The notes: generated by a model not told the origin, from the letters alone. A stretch of DNA of 64,000 nucleotides from HGM13634 sp045537285 (GCA_045537285.1 JAZSPC010000052.1:1-64000), one strand, 5' to 3'. Positions 33,877 through 43,279 are shown, counted from the first letter of the stretch. Numbers and translations are program-made.

Positions 33877-34263
33877 TCATGTATTCACAGCTATAATGCC
33901 TCCTACAATACCAGCTATAATACCTACTATAATCATTCCAATTGTATATCCATTTAGTGCAAACCCTGTATTTAAAGAACTAGAAATTATATATAGTAAT
34001 ATTACATATACGCCTCCTATTATAGCGCCATTTATCAAGCCGTTTTTTGATGTTTTCTTCATACTTATAATCGCACCTATTAATATGCTCACAAATGTTA
34101 AAACTATTATTACAGTTGGTATTACAGACTCTGAAATATTTGTATATGTTAATAATATTGAAAACAAAAATAAACTTACGAGTGTAACAATAAATGAAAT
34201 CATCAGCCCTTTAATTATTTTAATAGGTACACTGTTATTTTTCTCTACTTGAATATTATTCAT
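33877..34263 (-). CDS. TIGR04086-like four-helix membrane protein
   Basis: A 128-residue protein with four transmembrane helices and a short N-terminal cytoplasmic stretch. The pattern LKxLxxSFIVTL...IVLTFVSILIGAIISMKKTSKNGLINGAIIGGVYVILLYIIS is that of the clostridial TIGR04086 family, as I remember it; function unknown. It lies downstream of a queA-tgt-WG gene block on the same strand, a neighbourhood typical for the family. The start follows AGGAGAAGGAG. Confidence 0.75.
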   Translation of the reverse strand: MNNIQVEKNNSVPIKIIKGLMISFIVTLVSLFLFSILLTYTNISESVIPTVIIVLTFVSILIGAIISMKKTSKNGLINGAIIGGVYVILLYIISSSLNTGFALNGYTIGMIIVGIIAGIVGGIIAVNT

Positions 34264-34324
34264 TTAAACTCCTTCTCCTTTCTTAAAAACATTTTATGAT
34301 GGTTTAATTATATTTAGAATAAAA

Positions 34325-34353
34325 AATAACAAGTGTATTTAACACTTGTTATT
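34325..34353 (-). terminator. Terminator of the queA-tgt-WG gene block
   Basis: AATAACAAGTGT pairs with ACACTTGTTATT around a five-base loop with a T run on the minus strand. Confidence 0.75.
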
Positions 34354-34393
34354 TTTATTGTTTAAACTTCATTGTTTACTATATTTAAATTTT

Positions 34394-35824
34394 CTACTCT
34401 GTACCACTTACTTCATTTGTTGTTATGTTTGTATCAATAGCATTTCCTATTGAGTTTTCTAAATCTTCGCTTGGAGTGTCTTCAACTTTTTCTTTGATTA
34501 ATCCAACATCTATTAACCTTTTAATAAGGTCTATCTCTTCTCCGTTATATAGCATAAAATATTTTTCTTCTTTATCTATTCCATTTATTGCATATATTCC
34601 TTCAACCGCTATTGGAACTAATTCTCTTCCATTTACATCTAATAGTCCATATTTATCTACTTTCTTTACTATTACTCCATTTGCTCTTTCTATTACAATA
34701 ACCGGTTGTACAACCTCTTTAACTCCATCTATCTCTATGCTATTTGAATTATATCCAAGCTCATCATATTCCACATTAAATACTAGATTTCCGTTTACAT
34801 TAAATGCTCCCCATTTTTTATCTTTGCATACAGGTATTAATTGATTTAGCAATAAATATCTATTATCTACTACACTACTATTATTTAATCCTATACTATC
34901 ATATTCAGGATAAATAACTGATCTTCCTTCACTTGATACCACTCCATATTTTCTGCCTTGCTCTACTATATATAATCCATATTCTTTACTTAATAAAGAT
35001 ATAGAATCATACATTGGGTCTATTTGAGTTGTACCATCTAAATTAATAACTCCCACTTTGTTTGAACTATCTGTAACAAAAAATTGTTGCGTATTTTCAT
35101 AAAATTTAATTGATGAATATCTATCTAAAACAATTTCTTTACTATTATTTGTATCTATTATTTTATACAAACCGCCTTCTTTCTTTACTATTAAGCATCC
35201 ATATAGTAAGGCTTTTTGGTTATTAAAACTTTGATCTTTTATCTCTACATAACCCCAATTGGTTACGTTAGTATTATATATACTTATTAAATAATTTAAT
35301 GTATATATTTGAAAATCATTACTTGTTTCAGATATTAAAACATTAAATGCTCTTGATACTGCCTCTATTGAAGCATACATAACTCCATTTATCTCTTTTG
35401 TAGGAGTTGATAATGTATGTACTTCATATTGTTCATTTTGCTCATTAATAGGTAATTTATATATTTTTTTATCATTTAAATAAAAACTAGTAGTTTCTTT
35501 ATCGCCTTCAACATAGCACTTATCGTTTTCTATTATTGACGATTTATATTCTCCTCTGTGATATTCATATCTAACAATTTTAGCAAATTGTTCTATATTT
35601 ATATATGTTATACCATCTATTGTAGTTAATAATGTAGTCCTATCAACATCAGCAACCACTTGTCCATCTGCATATATCTTAAATGTCGTTTGCTTTGTAT
35701 TCATTAATAATATTATTAATAAAATTATTATTAATATTATACAAGCTATAATAGCAAGTAAAACCTTTGAAGATGTACTCATGCCTTTCTTTACATTTCT
35801 TGTTTCTTCATCATTCCATCCCAT
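34394..35824 (-). CDS. Membrane-anchored WG-repeat protein
   Basis: A 476-residue protein. Residues 20-42 form a transmembrane helix; the rest is outside. A copper-amine-oxidase-N-like stretch (TTIDGITYINIEQFAKIV) comes first, then WG-type beta repeats such as KVGVINLDGTTQIDPMYDSI, KYGVVSSEGRSVIYPEYDSI and KWGAFNVNGNLVFNVEYDEL. The C-terminus is Thr/Asn/Glu-rich. WG repeats form propeller-like protein-binding folds; the partner is unknown. I chose the ATG with GGAGGAAGAATAGT upstream, just after the tgt stop; a longer start would overlap tgt. Confidence 0.82.
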   Translation of the reverse strand: MGWNDEETRNVKKGMSTSSKVLLAIIACIILIIILLIILLMNTKQTTFKIYADGQVVADVDRTTLLTTIDGITYINIEQFAKIVRYEYHRGEYKSSIIENDKCYVEGDKETTSFYLNDKKIYKLPINEQNEQYEVHTLSTPTKEINGVMYASIEAVSRAFNVLISETSNDFQIYTLNYLISIYNTNVTNWGYVEIKDQSFNNQKALLYGCLIVKKEGGLYKIIDTNNSKEIVLDRYSSIKFYENTQQFFVTDSSNKVGVINLDGTTQIDPMYDSISLLSKEYGLYIVEQGRKYGVVSSEGRSVIYPEYDSIGLNNSSVVDNRYLLLNQLIPVCKDKKWGAFNVNGNLVFNVEYDELGYNSNSIEIDGVKEVVQPVIVIERANGVIVKKVDKYGLLDVNGRELVPIAVEGIYAINGIDKEEKYFMLYNGEEIDLIKRLIDVGLIKEKVEDTPSEDLENSIGNAIDTNITTNEVSGTE

Positions 35825-35825
35825 A

Positions 35826-36956
35826 CTATTCTTCCTCCGTATATCCATATTTTTTATAAAATTCTTCCTTAAAGTTTAGTAAATTATCATTTTCTATTTC
35901 TATTCTAACTCTTTCCATTAATTTAGTCAAGAACCTCAAATTATGAATTGATAATAATCTTACACCTAATATTTCTTTATTTTTTATTAAGTGATGAATA
36001 TATGCTTTTGTATAGTTTTTGCAACAATAACAATCACATTCTTCGTCTAATGTTGTAAAATCTCTTGCATATGTCGCATTTCTAATAACTTTTTTTCCTT
36101 GCCATGTCATTGCTGTTCCATTCCTTGCAATTCTAGTTGGAAGTACACAATCACACATGTCAATTCCTGCAAGTGCCGCTTCTATTAAATAATCTGGACT
36201 TCCTACTCCCATTAAATATCTAGGTTTATTTTCTGGCATAAGTGGTGCCGTATGTTTTAAAATATCTATAAATTCTTCTTTGGGTTCACCTACACTTATT
36301 CCTCCAATAGCATACCCTGGAAAATCTAATTTTATTAAATCTTCTACTGATTTTGTTCTAAGATCTTTATAAAATCCACCTTGAATAATTCCAAATAATC
36401 CTTGTTTATCTGTATCTTTATGTGCTTGTTTGCATCTAGCCGCCCATCTTGTTGTTCTTTCCATTGAGTTTTTAGTATATTCATAGGTTGATGGATAAGG
36501 GCAACATTCATCAAATGCCATTATTATATCTGCACCCAAATCATTTTCTATTTTCATAACACCTTCTGGTGATAAAAAATGTTTACTACCATCTAAATAT
36601 GACTTGAACTCAACTCCCTCTTCTGTTATTTTTCTTAGTGGTCCTAAACTAAACACTTGAAATCCACCACTATCTGTAAGAATAGGTCTGTCCCATTTCA
36701 TAAACTCATGAAGTCCACCTGCTTCTTTTACTAAATCATTTCCTGGTCTTAGGTATAAATGATATGTATTTGAAAGTATTATTTGTGCTTCTATTTCTTT
36801 TAATTCTTCTGGTGTCATAGCTTTAACAGTTGCTTGTGTTCCAACTGGCATAAATACTGGTGTTTGTATATCTCCATGCGGTGTATGTATTACCCCTCTT
36901 CTTGCTCCCGAATTTTTATCTACATGTAATAATTCGTATGTAATTGCTTGTCCCAT
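35826..36956 (-). CDS. tgt: tRNA-guanine transglycosylase
   Basis: Tgt (376 residues) exchanges G34 for preQ1 in tRNAs with GUN anticodons. The catalytic and base-recognition motifs are seen: TPVFMPVGTQATVKAM, ILTDSGGFQVFSLG, and GIDMCDCVLPTRIARNG with the nucleophilic Asp. The zinc site CDCYCCKNYTKAYIHHL is complete. Directly downstream of queA in the same orientation, a queuosine-pathway operon. Confidence 0.97.
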   Translation of the reverse strand: MGQAITYELLHVDKNSGARRGVIHTPHGDIQTPVFMPVGTQATVKAMTPEELKEIEAQIILSNTYHLYLRPGNDLVKEAGGLHEFMKWDRPILTDSGGFQVFSLGPLRKITEEGVEFKSYLDGSKHFLSPEGVMKIENDLGADIIMAFDECCPYPSTYEYTKNSMERTTRWAARCKQAHKDTDKQGLFGIIQGGFYKDLRTKSVEDLIKLDFPGYAIGGISVGEPKEEFIDILKHTAPLMPENKPRYLMGVGSPDYLIEAALAGIDMCDCVLPTRIARNGTAMTWQGKKVIRNATYARDFTTLDEECDCYCCKNYTKAYIHHLIKNKEILGVRLLSIHNLRFLTKLMERVRIEIENDNLLNFKEEFYKKYGYTEEE

Positions 36957-36968
36957 ACGTTCTCCTTT

Positions 36969-37991
36969 CTATTGTATAAACATTGCATCTCCAAAACTAA
37001 AAAATCTATACTTTTCTTTTACAGCTTCTTCGTAAGCACTCATTATGTAGTCTTTTCCTGCTAACGCTGATACTAGCATTAATAGTGTTGATTCTGGTAA
37101 ATGGAAGTTTGTTATAAGTGCATCAACACATTTAAATTTATATCCTGGATAAATAAATATATTAGTATCTCCTTCAACTTCTCTTACTAGTCCTTGTTCA
37201 TTAGCTACACTTTCTAGCACTCTTGTAGAGGTTGTCCCAACACTTATAATTCTTCCACCATTTTTCTTTGTTTTGTTTATCTTTTCTACATCTTCTGGTT
37301 TTATATAAAAATGTTCTGTATGCATATGATGATCTTCTATTTTCTCTACTTTTACTGGTCTAAAAGTTCCTATTCCAACATGAAGTGTTACATTTGCAAT
37401 TTCCACACCTTTTTCTTTTATCTTTTCTAAAAGTTCATCTGTAAAATGTAGTCCTGCTGTTGGTGCAGCAGCTGACCCTTTATATTTTGCATATACAGTT
37501 TGATATCTGTCTTTTTCTTTTAATTCTTCATGTATATATGGTGGTAATGGCATTAATCCTATTTGGTCTAATATCTCATTAAATATACCGTTATATGTAA
37601 ATTTAACTTTTCTTGTCCCACCTTCCATTAATTCTAATATTTCTGCTGTTAATAATCCATCTCCAAAGATTACTTTTGTTCCTACATGAAGTTTATTTCC
37701 TGGTCTTACAATACTTTCCCAGATATCACCTTCAATATTATTTAAAAGTAAAAACTCAACATTTGCTCCTGTTTCTTTTTTTCCATAAATTCTAGCTGGT
37801 AACACCTTTGTATTATTTCTTACTAAACAATCTCCTGGTTTTAAATAATCTAATATATCTTTAAATATTTTGTGTTCTATTGTTTTATTTTCTCTATCTA
37901 ATACCAAAAGTCTTGATTCATCTCTTTTTGCAATTGGTACTTGTGCTATTAATTCTTCTGGTAAATTATAGTAAAATTCTTTTAGGTCCAT
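36969..37991 (-). CDS. queA: S-adenosylmethionine:tRNA ribosyltransferase-isomerase
   Basis: QueA (340 residues) converts preQ1 in tRNA to epoxyqueuosine using the ribosyl moiety of SAM. Diagnostic stretches are FYYNLPEELIAQVPIAKRDESRLL at the N-terminus, GSAAAPTAGLHFT and LITNFHLPESTLLMLVSALAG. The length is typical. It is the first gene of queA-tgt, 12 bases apart; the start follows AAAGGAAAATAGAA. Confidence 0.97.
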   Translation of the reverse strand: MDLKEFYYNLPEELIAQVPIAKRDESRLLVLDRENKTIEHKIFKDILDYLKPGDCLVRNNTKVLPARIYGKKETGANVEFLLLNNIEGDIWESIVRPGNKLHVGTKVIFGDGLLTAEILELMEGGTRKVKFTYNGIFNEILDQIGLMPLPPYIHEELKEKDRYQTVYAKYKGSAAAPTAGLHFTDELLEKIKEKGVEIANVTLHVGIGTFRPVKVEKIEDHHMHTEHFYIKPEDVEKINKTKKNGGRIISVGTTSTRVLESVANEQGLVREVEGDTNIFIYPGYKFKCVDALITNFHLPESTLLMLVSALAGKDYIMSAYEEAVKEKYRFFSFGDAMFIQ

Positions 37992-38062
37992 TTCTATTTT
38001 CCTTTCTATTTTTACCTAAATATTATACTAAATTTTTAAGTATTATACAAGTATAAATATGA

Positions 38063-38090
38063 AAATAAGGTGGCAATTGCCACCTTATTT
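38063..38090 (-). terminator. Palindromic terminator of the orphan gene
   Basis: A perfect 28-base palindrome with AAATAAGGTGGC on one arm and GCCACCTTATTT on the other. It overlaps the stop codon of the gene at 38085. Confidence 0.7.
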
Positions 38091-38387
38091 AGTTTCTTCT
38101 GGAAAGTATTGGTATACCATATTGTGTCCGATTCCAATAATAACTAATGCCTCCGTTTTAGGTTTAAAATCAGATTTACTTTTGACTTTTTCTCCATTTT
38201 GAATAACGATTACATTTTTTGCATCAAATGCTTCATTAATTTCATGTAAATTCACATTACAATCTTCAACAGATACGCAAATGTTCATATCATCTACATT
38301 GTTGCGTAACCATGTCTTGTTTTCGTATTCGATGCTCCGTCTGTTCGAATCTTCCAATACCTTAATTACCCATGTTGCATGTTCCAT
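38085..38387 (-). CDS. Orphan small soluble protein, unknown function
   Basis: A 100-residue protein I do not recognise (MEHATWVIKVLEDSNRRSIE... ending MVYQYFPEETK), with an alternating beta/alpha look (ALVIIGIGHNMVYQYF) and no signal peptide. The start is the ATG after TTGGAGGTATTCTTT; a TTG in the ribosome binding site would give a longer but less likely form. Codons are slightly richer in G and C than neighbours. It is monocistronic. It belongs with the genes at 25228 and 62629 as lone small orphans. Confidence 0.7.
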   Translation of the reverse strand: MEHATWVIKVLEDSNRRSIEYENKTWLRNNVDDMNICVSVEDCNVNLHEINEAFDAKNVIVIQNGEKVKSKSDFKPKTEALVIIGIGHNMVYQYFPEETK

Positions 38388-38444
38388 AAAGAATACCTCC
38401 AAAAAAATTTTGTGAAGTAATTATATCACACATTATGTAACTTT

Positions 38445-38792
38445 TTAACTCTCTTTTATATTCTCCATTAACTCCTTACAATCTTTCCAATTTATAAGAT
38501 TAATTTGCTCATATTCTTTTTCTAACTTTTCAACTATTTTCTTTGTATTATCTTTTGAATTCAAATCTACAACTAAAATATTTTTAACATCTTCTTTTCC
38601 ATAAATAATTCTAAACAAAAGATTTCTTAAATAGCATTCTATACTTTCTTCTTGGTTCTTAACTGCAACCATAAGGTATATTCCTTTTGAATTTAAATTC
38701 GTATATGTACAAATATATATAATATTTTTAATAATTTCAAATAAGCCGTAAATTGCCAAAGTCCATATTATTACAGATATAAACGTTTCCAT
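38445..38792 (-). CDS. Small membrane-anchored protein, glycosyltransferase-2-like fragment
   Basis: A 115-residue protein with an N-terminal hydrophobic helix (residues 3-30). A Rossmann-like half follows: IYLMVAVKNQEESIECYLRNLLFRI and ILVVDLNSKDNTKKIVEKLE. This resembles the start of a GT2 glycosyltransferase (VAVKNEE...VVDxxSxDxT), but the catalytic half is absent. It may be a short clostridial family in its own right. No relatives of known function are recalled. The start follows AAGGTGATAATTT. Confidence 0.65.
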   Translation of the reverse strand: METFISVIIWTLAIYGLFEIIKNIIYICTYTNLNSKGIYLMVAVKNQEESIECYLRNLLFRIIYGKEDVKNILVVDLNSKDNTKKIVEKLEKEYEQINLINWKDCKELMENIKES

Positions 38793-38840
38793 AAATTATC
38801 ACCTTATATATTATATTATTTTTTAAAATTTTTGTGATTT

Positions 38841-38869
38841 TTGCTTTACTTATATGGGAACAATATAAT
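38841..38869 (+). promoter_or_regulatory. Promoter of pflB
   Basis: TTGCTT, 17 bases, TATAAT, 34 bases upstream of the pflB start. Confidence 0.6.
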
Positions 38870-38903
38870 ATAATACACTTGAAATTTTAGGAGGTATTAA
38901 TAA

Positions 38904-41138
38904 ATGGAATTTAAACAATGGGAAGGATTTAATAAAGGAAATTGGACAGAAACTGTTGATGTTAGAGAATTTATTCAAAAGAACTATACACCATATGAAG
39001 GTGATGATTCTTTTTTGGCTAATGCAACAGATAAAACAACAAAACTATGGAATATTGTTTTAGATTTATATAAAAAAGAAAAAGCAAATGGTGGAGTCTT
39101 AGATATTGATACAGATACAGTATCTACAATGACTAGCCATAATGCTGGATATATTCAAAAAGATTTAGAAGAAATTGTTGGTCTTCAAACAGATGCACCT
39201 TTAAAAAGAGCTATTATGCCTTTTGGTGGTATTAGAATAGTAGAAAAATCTTGTGAAGCATATGGAAGAAAAGTTTCACCAGAAGTTGAGCAAATTTTCC
39301 ATAAGTATAGAAAAACACATAATGATGGTGTATTTGATGCATATACACCTGATGTAAGAGCTGCAAGAAGCTCTCACCTATTAACAGGTCTTCCTGATGG
39401 ATATGGACGTGGAAGAATAATCGGTGATTACAGAAGAGTTGCTCTATACGGTGTAGATTTCTTAGTTGATAAGAAAAAAGAAAATTTAAAATATTATGAC
39501 CCAGATTTATTTGATGAAGCAATAATTAGAGAGCGTGAAGAAATATCTGAACAAATTAAAGCATTAAATGAATTAAAGCAAATGGCTGCAAGCTATGGAT
39601 TTGATATTTCTGTTCCTGCTTCAAATGCCAAAGAAGCTATACAATGGACATATTTTGGATATTTAGGTGCAATTAAAGAACAAAATGGTGCTGCAATGAG
39701 TTTAGGTAGAGTTTCTACTTTCTTAGATATATTTATAGAAAGAGATTTAGCAAATGGTACTTTAACAGAAGAACAAGCACAAGAATTAATGGACCACTTT
39801 GTTATGAAATTAAGATTGGTAAGATTTTTAAGAACACCAGAATATGATGAATTATTCAGTGGAGACCCTGTTTGGGTTACAGAATCTATTGGCGGTATGG
39901 GAATTGATGGAAGAACATTAGTTACTAAAAACTCTTTTAGAATGCTTCATACATTAACAACATTGGGACCTGCGCCTGAACCAAACTTAACAGTTCTTTG
40001 GTCTACAAGATTACCAGAAGGATTTAAAAAATTCACATCTAGCCTATCTATTAAAACATCTTCTATTCAATATGAAAACGATGATTTAATGATAAAATAT
40101 TGGGGTGACGATTATGGAATAGCATGTTGTGTTTCTGCTATGGAAATTGGAAAACAAATGCAATTCTTTGGTGCTAGATGTAACTTAGCCAAAACTTTAC
40201 TATATGCAATAAATGGTGGTAAAGACGAAATATCTGGTAAACAAGTAGCTCCAAAATTTGAAGGAATTACTTCTGAATATTTAGATTACAATGAAGTAAT
40301 GGAAAAGTTCGAAAATATGATGGATTATGTTACAAGAATATATATTAAAGCATTAAATACTATTCATTATATGCATGATAGATATTGCTACGAAAAACTA
40401 GAAATGGCTTTACATGATACTCATGTATTAAGAACTATGGCATGTGGTATTGCAGGTTTATCTGTTGTGGCAGATTCTTTAAGCGCAATCAAATATGCAA
40501 AAGTTAAAACAATTAGAAATGAAGATGGACTAGTTGTTGATTACGAAGTTGAAGGTGATTACCCTAAATTTGGTAATGATGATGACAGAGTAGATGATAT
40601 AGCTGTTGATTTAGTAAGAATATTTATCAAAAAATTAAGAAAACACAAAACATATAGAAATGCAAAAACAACAATGTCAATATTAACTATAACTTCTAAT
40701 GTTGTTTATGGTAAAAATACTGGTAATACTCCTGATGGAAGACGTGCAGGTAGCCCATTTGGACCTGGTGCTAACCCATTACACGGTAGAGATACTCATG
40801 GTGCTCTTGCAGTGTTAAACTCAATATCAAAATTACCATATAAACATTCAGAAGATGGTATTTCATACACATTCTCTATTACTCCAAAAACATTAGGAAA
40901 AACTGATGAAGATAGAGTAAACAACTTAGTTACAATGCTTGATGGTTTCTTTGAAAAAGAAGGGCATCATATAAATGTAAACGTATTTGACAGAGAATTA
41001 TTATTAGATGCTATGGATCATCCTGAAAAATATCCTCAACTTACAATTAGAGTTTCTGGATATGCTGTTAACTTCACAAAATTAACTCGTGAACAACAAT
41101 TAGATGTTATTAACAGAACAATACACGAATCTATATAA
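38904..41138 (+). CDS. pflB: Formate C-acetyltransferase (pyruvate formate-lyase)
   Basis: PflB (744 residues) cleaves pyruvate with CoA into acetyl-CoA and formate by a glycyl-radical mechanism. The active-site Cys pair lies in GIACCVSAMEIG. The glycyl-radical site is Gly719 in RVSGYAVNF, 25 residues from the C-terminus. The length is normal. The enzyme is oxygen-sensitive once activated, which fits an anaerobe. Its activase follows 54 bases downstream, with a hairpin between them. The start follows TTAGGAGG. Confidence 0.98.
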   Translation: MEFKQWEGFNKGNWTETVDVREFIQKNYTPYEGDDSFLANATDKTTKLWNIVLDLYKKEKANGGVLDIDTDTVSTMTSHNAGYIQKDLEEIVGLQTDAPLKRAIMPFGGIRIVEKSCEAYGRKVSPEVEQIFHKYRKTHNDGVFDAYTPDVRAARSSHLLTGLPDGYGRGRIIGDYRRVALYGVDFLVDKKKENLKYYDPDLFDEAIIREREEISEQIKALNELKQMAASYGFDISVPASNAKEAIQWTYFGYLGAIKEQNGAAMSLGRVSTFLDIFIERDLANGTLTEEQAQELMDHFVMKLRLVRFLRTPEYDELFSGDPVWVTESIGGMGIDGRTLVTKNSFRMLHTLTTLGPAPEPNLTVLWSTRLPEGFKKFTSSLSIKTSSIQYENDDLMIKYWGDDYGIACCVSAMEIGKQMQFFGARCNLAKTLLYAINGGKDEISGKQVAPKFEGITSEYLDYNEVMEKFENMMDYVTRIYIKALNTIHYMHDRYCYEKLEMALHDTHVLRTMACGIAGLSVVADSLSAIKYAKVKTIRNEDGLVVDYEVEGDYPKFGNDDDRVDDIAVDLVRIFIKKLRKHKTYRNAKTTMSILTITSNVVYGKNTGNTPDGRRAGSPFGPGANPLHGRDTHGALAVLNSISKLPYKHSEDGISYTFSITPKTLGKTDEDRVNNLVTMLDGFFEKEGHHINVNVFDRELLLDAMDHPEKYPQLTIRVSGYAVNFTKLTREQQLDVINRTIHESI

Positions 41139-41149
41139 AAATACAATAT

Positions 41150-41170
41150 GGGCAGGCATCTTACCTGCCC
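41150..41170 (+). terminator. Hairpin between pflB and pflA
   Basis: GGGCAGG pairs with CCTGCCC around a seven-base loop. The T run is weak, so it may attenuate pflA or stabilise the pflB message and not fully terminate. Confidence 0.55.
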
Positions 41171-41192
41171 TACATTTTATTAGGAGATTTAA

Positions 41193-41912
41193 ATGGATAA
41201 AAGAAATTATGCTAAAATTCATTCAATAGAAACTTTTGGTACAGTTGATGGGCCTGGTGTTAGGTTTGTTACTTTCTTTCAAGGTTGTAATTTACAATGT
41301 AAATACTGCCATAACCGAGATACTTGGGATATTAATGATGGTACATACATAAGTGTTGATGAATTATTTGAAAATATATTAAGATATAAAACATATATTA
41401 TGCCTAATGGTGGTTTTACTGCTTCTGGTGGTGAACCTTTACTTCAACCATATTTTTTAATTTCTCTATTTAAAAAATTAAAAGATGCTGGAATACATAC
41501 TGCAATAGATACTTCTGGTATGATAGAAATTACTGAGCCTATTAAAGAATTACTTTCTTTAACTGATTTAGTTTTACTTGATATAAAACATATTAATTCT
41601 GAGAAATCAAAAGATTTAATTGGCTTTTCTAATGAAAAAGAATTAGCTTTTGCAAGATATTTAAGTGATAATAGTATACCTATTTGGATAAGACAAGTAA
41701 TAATTCCAGGTATTACTGATAGTAAAGAAGATTTATTAGAACTAAAAAGATTTATCTTTTCTTTAAAAACTATAAAAAAAGTGGAACTTCTTCCCTACCA
41801 CAATTTAGGTAAGCATAAATGGGAAACATTGGGTTTTGAATATAAATTAAAAGATGTAAGAACTGCTAATGATGAAGATATAAAAAGAGCAAAAGAAATT
41901 TTAGAAATTTAA
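41193..41912 (+). CDS. pflA: Pyruvate formate-lyase-activating enzyme
   Basis: A 239-residue radical-SAM protein that generates the glycyl radical on PflB. The CxxxCxxC cluster is Cys32, Cys36 and Cys39 (GCNLQCKYCHNRDTW). The GGEPLLQP motif for SAM and the DIKHINSEKSKDLIG region are present. It is downstream of pflB on the same strand. The start follows TTAGGAGATTTAA. Confidence 0.97.
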   Translation: MDKRNYAKIHSIETFGTVDGPGVRFVTFFQGCNLQCKYCHNRDTWDINDGTYISVDELFENILRYKTYIMPNGGFTASGGEPLLQPYFLISLFKKLKDAGIHTAIDTSGMIEITEPIKELLSLTDLVLLDIKHINSEKSKDLIGFSNEKELAFARYLSDNSIPIWIRQVIIPGITDSKEDLLELKRFIFSLKTIKKVELLPYHNLGKHKWETLGFEYKLKDVRTANDEDIKRAKEILEI

Positions 41913-41921
41913 TTTTAAATA

Positions 41922-41941
41922 GGCAAGCAAAAAAGCTTGCC
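41922..41941 (+). terminator. Terminator of pflBA
   Basis: GGCAAGC pairs with GCTTGCC around a six-base loop, followed by a long T-rich run. Confidence 0.85.
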
Positions 41942-41967
41942 ATTTTTATTTTTTTTATAGAAAACTA

Positions 41968-41996
41968 TTGTCTTTTTTCTTTTTATATGTTAAAAT
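41968..41996 (+). promoter_or_regulatory. Promoter of rpmB
   Basis: TTGTCT, 17 bases, TAAAAT, 46 bases upstream of rpmB. Confidence 0.6.
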
Positions 41997-42042
41997 ATTA
42001 CTTAGTCTAATTTAGATTTAACAATTCGGAGGTGTTATAAAA

Positions 42043-42240
42043 ATGGCAAAATGCGCAATTTGTGAAAAATCTTTAAGCTATGGAAACAAATTAAGTATAG
42101 CTCGTTCTCACGTTAGTAACAGAGCTACTAGAACATGGAAACCAAATTTAAGAACTGTAAAAGCAATGGTTGATGGTCAACCAAAAAGAATACATGTATG
42201 TGCTAAATGTTTACGTTCTGGAAAAGTTACAAGAGCTTAA
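42043..42240 (+). CDS. rpmB: 50S ribosomal protein L28
   Basis: L28 (65 residues) with KCAICEKSLSYGNKLSIARSHVSN and the C-terminal HVCAKCLRSGKVTRA. Both CxxC pairs are present, so this is the zinc-binding (C+) form. The length is normal. Monocistronic, with its own promoter and terminator. Confidence 0.96.
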   Translation: MAKCAICEKSLSYGNKLSIARSHVSNRATRTWKPNLRTVKAMVDGQPKRIHVCAKCLRSGKVTRA

Positions 42241-42254
42241 TAATTGTATATATA

Positions 42255-42281
42255 AAAACACATAGATATCCTATGTGTTTT
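42255..42281. terminator. Terminator between rpmB and the small membrane gene
   Basis: AAAACACATAG pairs with CTATGTGTTTT around a five-base loop with T on both sides; serves convergent genes. Confidence 0.8.
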
Positions 42282-42395
42282 TTATTACATAAAAATATGT
42301 ATTTAGTCCTTTATTCCAAAAAGAAGTTTCACTATTCCTCGTAAGCATTTTGGAACTTTTTTTACTACAATATTCATACTCCCACTCTCCTAACC

Positions 42396-42548
42396 TTAAC
42401 AAGATATACAGGCAAATCCACAAATAATTATACCCAACCCGAATATAAATAACCACCAAGATAAAGGAAGTAATAATACAGCTAGTATTCCAGCGCCTAA
42501 TCCTATTAAACATATTGCTATTGTTTTTTTAAAAAATTTAAAGCACAT
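42396..42548 (-). CDS. Fifty-residue hydrophobic membrane peptide
   Basis: A short frame with a strong ribosome binding site (GAGGAGGGAGAAT). It starts MCFKFFKKTIAICLIG and continues with two hydrophobic segments around LLLPLSWWLFIFG, ending IICGFACISC. The LPxSWWL turn between two helices recalls small clostridial membrane proteins without known function. A longer overlapping frame on the same strand (42271..42513) has no ribosome binding site and an unlikely composition, so I prefer this one. Cys residues near both ends are a curiosity. Confidence 0.65.
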   Translation of the reverse strand: MCFKFFKKTIAICLIGLGAGILAVLLLPLSWWLFIFGLGIIICGFACISC

Positions 42549-42601
42549 ATTCTCCCTCCTCTAATTTATTATATTAATTTTTTATGTAAAAGGTGATTCA
42601 A

Positions 42602-43240
42602 ATGTACAATAAAAAAGATGCCATAAAAGTTGTAGAAATTTTAAAAGAATATTATCCTGATGCACAATGTAGTTTAGATTTTAAAACTCCTTTTGAATTA
42701 GTAGTTGCAACTATTCTTTCTGCACAATGTACAGATGAAAGAGTTAATAAAACTACTCCATCTATATTTTCTAAATACTCTACACCAGAAGATTTTGCAA
42801 ATATAGATATAGAAGAACTAGAAAATTTAATTCATCCTTGTGGATTTTATAAAAATAAAGCTAAGAATATTAAAGCATGTGCTCAAAAGGTATTAACTGA
42901 TTTTAATGGAGAGGTACCAAAAAACGCAGAAGATTTACTTACACTTCCTGGTGTTGGTAGAAAAACTGCAAATGTTGTTATGTTAGAAGCTTTTGGTATT
43001 GCACAAGGAATCGCTGTTGATACGCACGCAAAAAGAATATCTAATTTAATAGGTTTATCAAAAGAAAAAGACCCATTAAAAATTGAACAAAATTTATTAA
43101 AGCTATTTCCACAAGAATATTTAAAAGATATTAATCACTTATTTATGTGGCACGGTAGAAATATTTGTGTGGCAAGAAATCCAAAATGTGATATCTGCCC
43201 TATAAATAAATATTGTAATAATTTTTCAAAACTTCAATAA
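42602..43240 (+). CDS. nth: Endonuclease III (DNA glycosylase/AP lyase)
   Basis: Nth (212 residues) removes oxidised pyrimidines from DNA. The helix-hairpin-helix LPGVGRKTANVVM contains the catalytic Lys, and the catalytic Asp lies in GIAVDTHAKRISNL. The 4Fe-4S ligands have the standard spacing C-x6-C-x2-C-x5-C in CVARNPKCDICPINKYC. The start is ATG at 42602; an in-frame GTG nine bases earlier is within the AAAAGGTG ribosome binding site. Confidence 0.97.
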   Translation: MYNKKDAIKVVEILKEYYPDAQCSLDFKTPFELVVATILSAQCTDERVNKTTPSIFSKYSTPEDFANIDIEELENLIHPCGFYKNKAKNIKACAQKVLTDFNGEVPKNAEDLLTLPGVGRKTANVVMLEAFGIAQGIAVDTHAKRISNLIGLSKEKDPLKIEQNLLKLFPQEYLKDINHLFMWHGRNICVARNPKCDICPINKYCNNFSKLQ

Positions 43241-43258
43241 TTATATTATTGGAGTTTT
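43228..43258 (+). terminator. Terminator of nth
   Basis: AAAACTTCAATAA pairs with TTATTGGAGTTTT (one wobble) and T-rich sequence follows; it overlaps the stop codon. Confidence 0.65.
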
Positions 43259-43279
43259 GTGTTTTTTGTATGAATTCAA

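Noticed and set aside
38445..38792. Truncated glycosyltransferase pseudogene
   Set aside because: The C-terminal catalytic half is absent in all frames and the gene has its own start and a clean stop, so it is kept as a small gene and not called a pseudogene.
42271..42513. An 80-codon minus-strand frame
   Set aside because: No ribosome binding site and odd composition; it overlaps the terminator of rpmB. A 50-residue frame with a strong site explains the region better.
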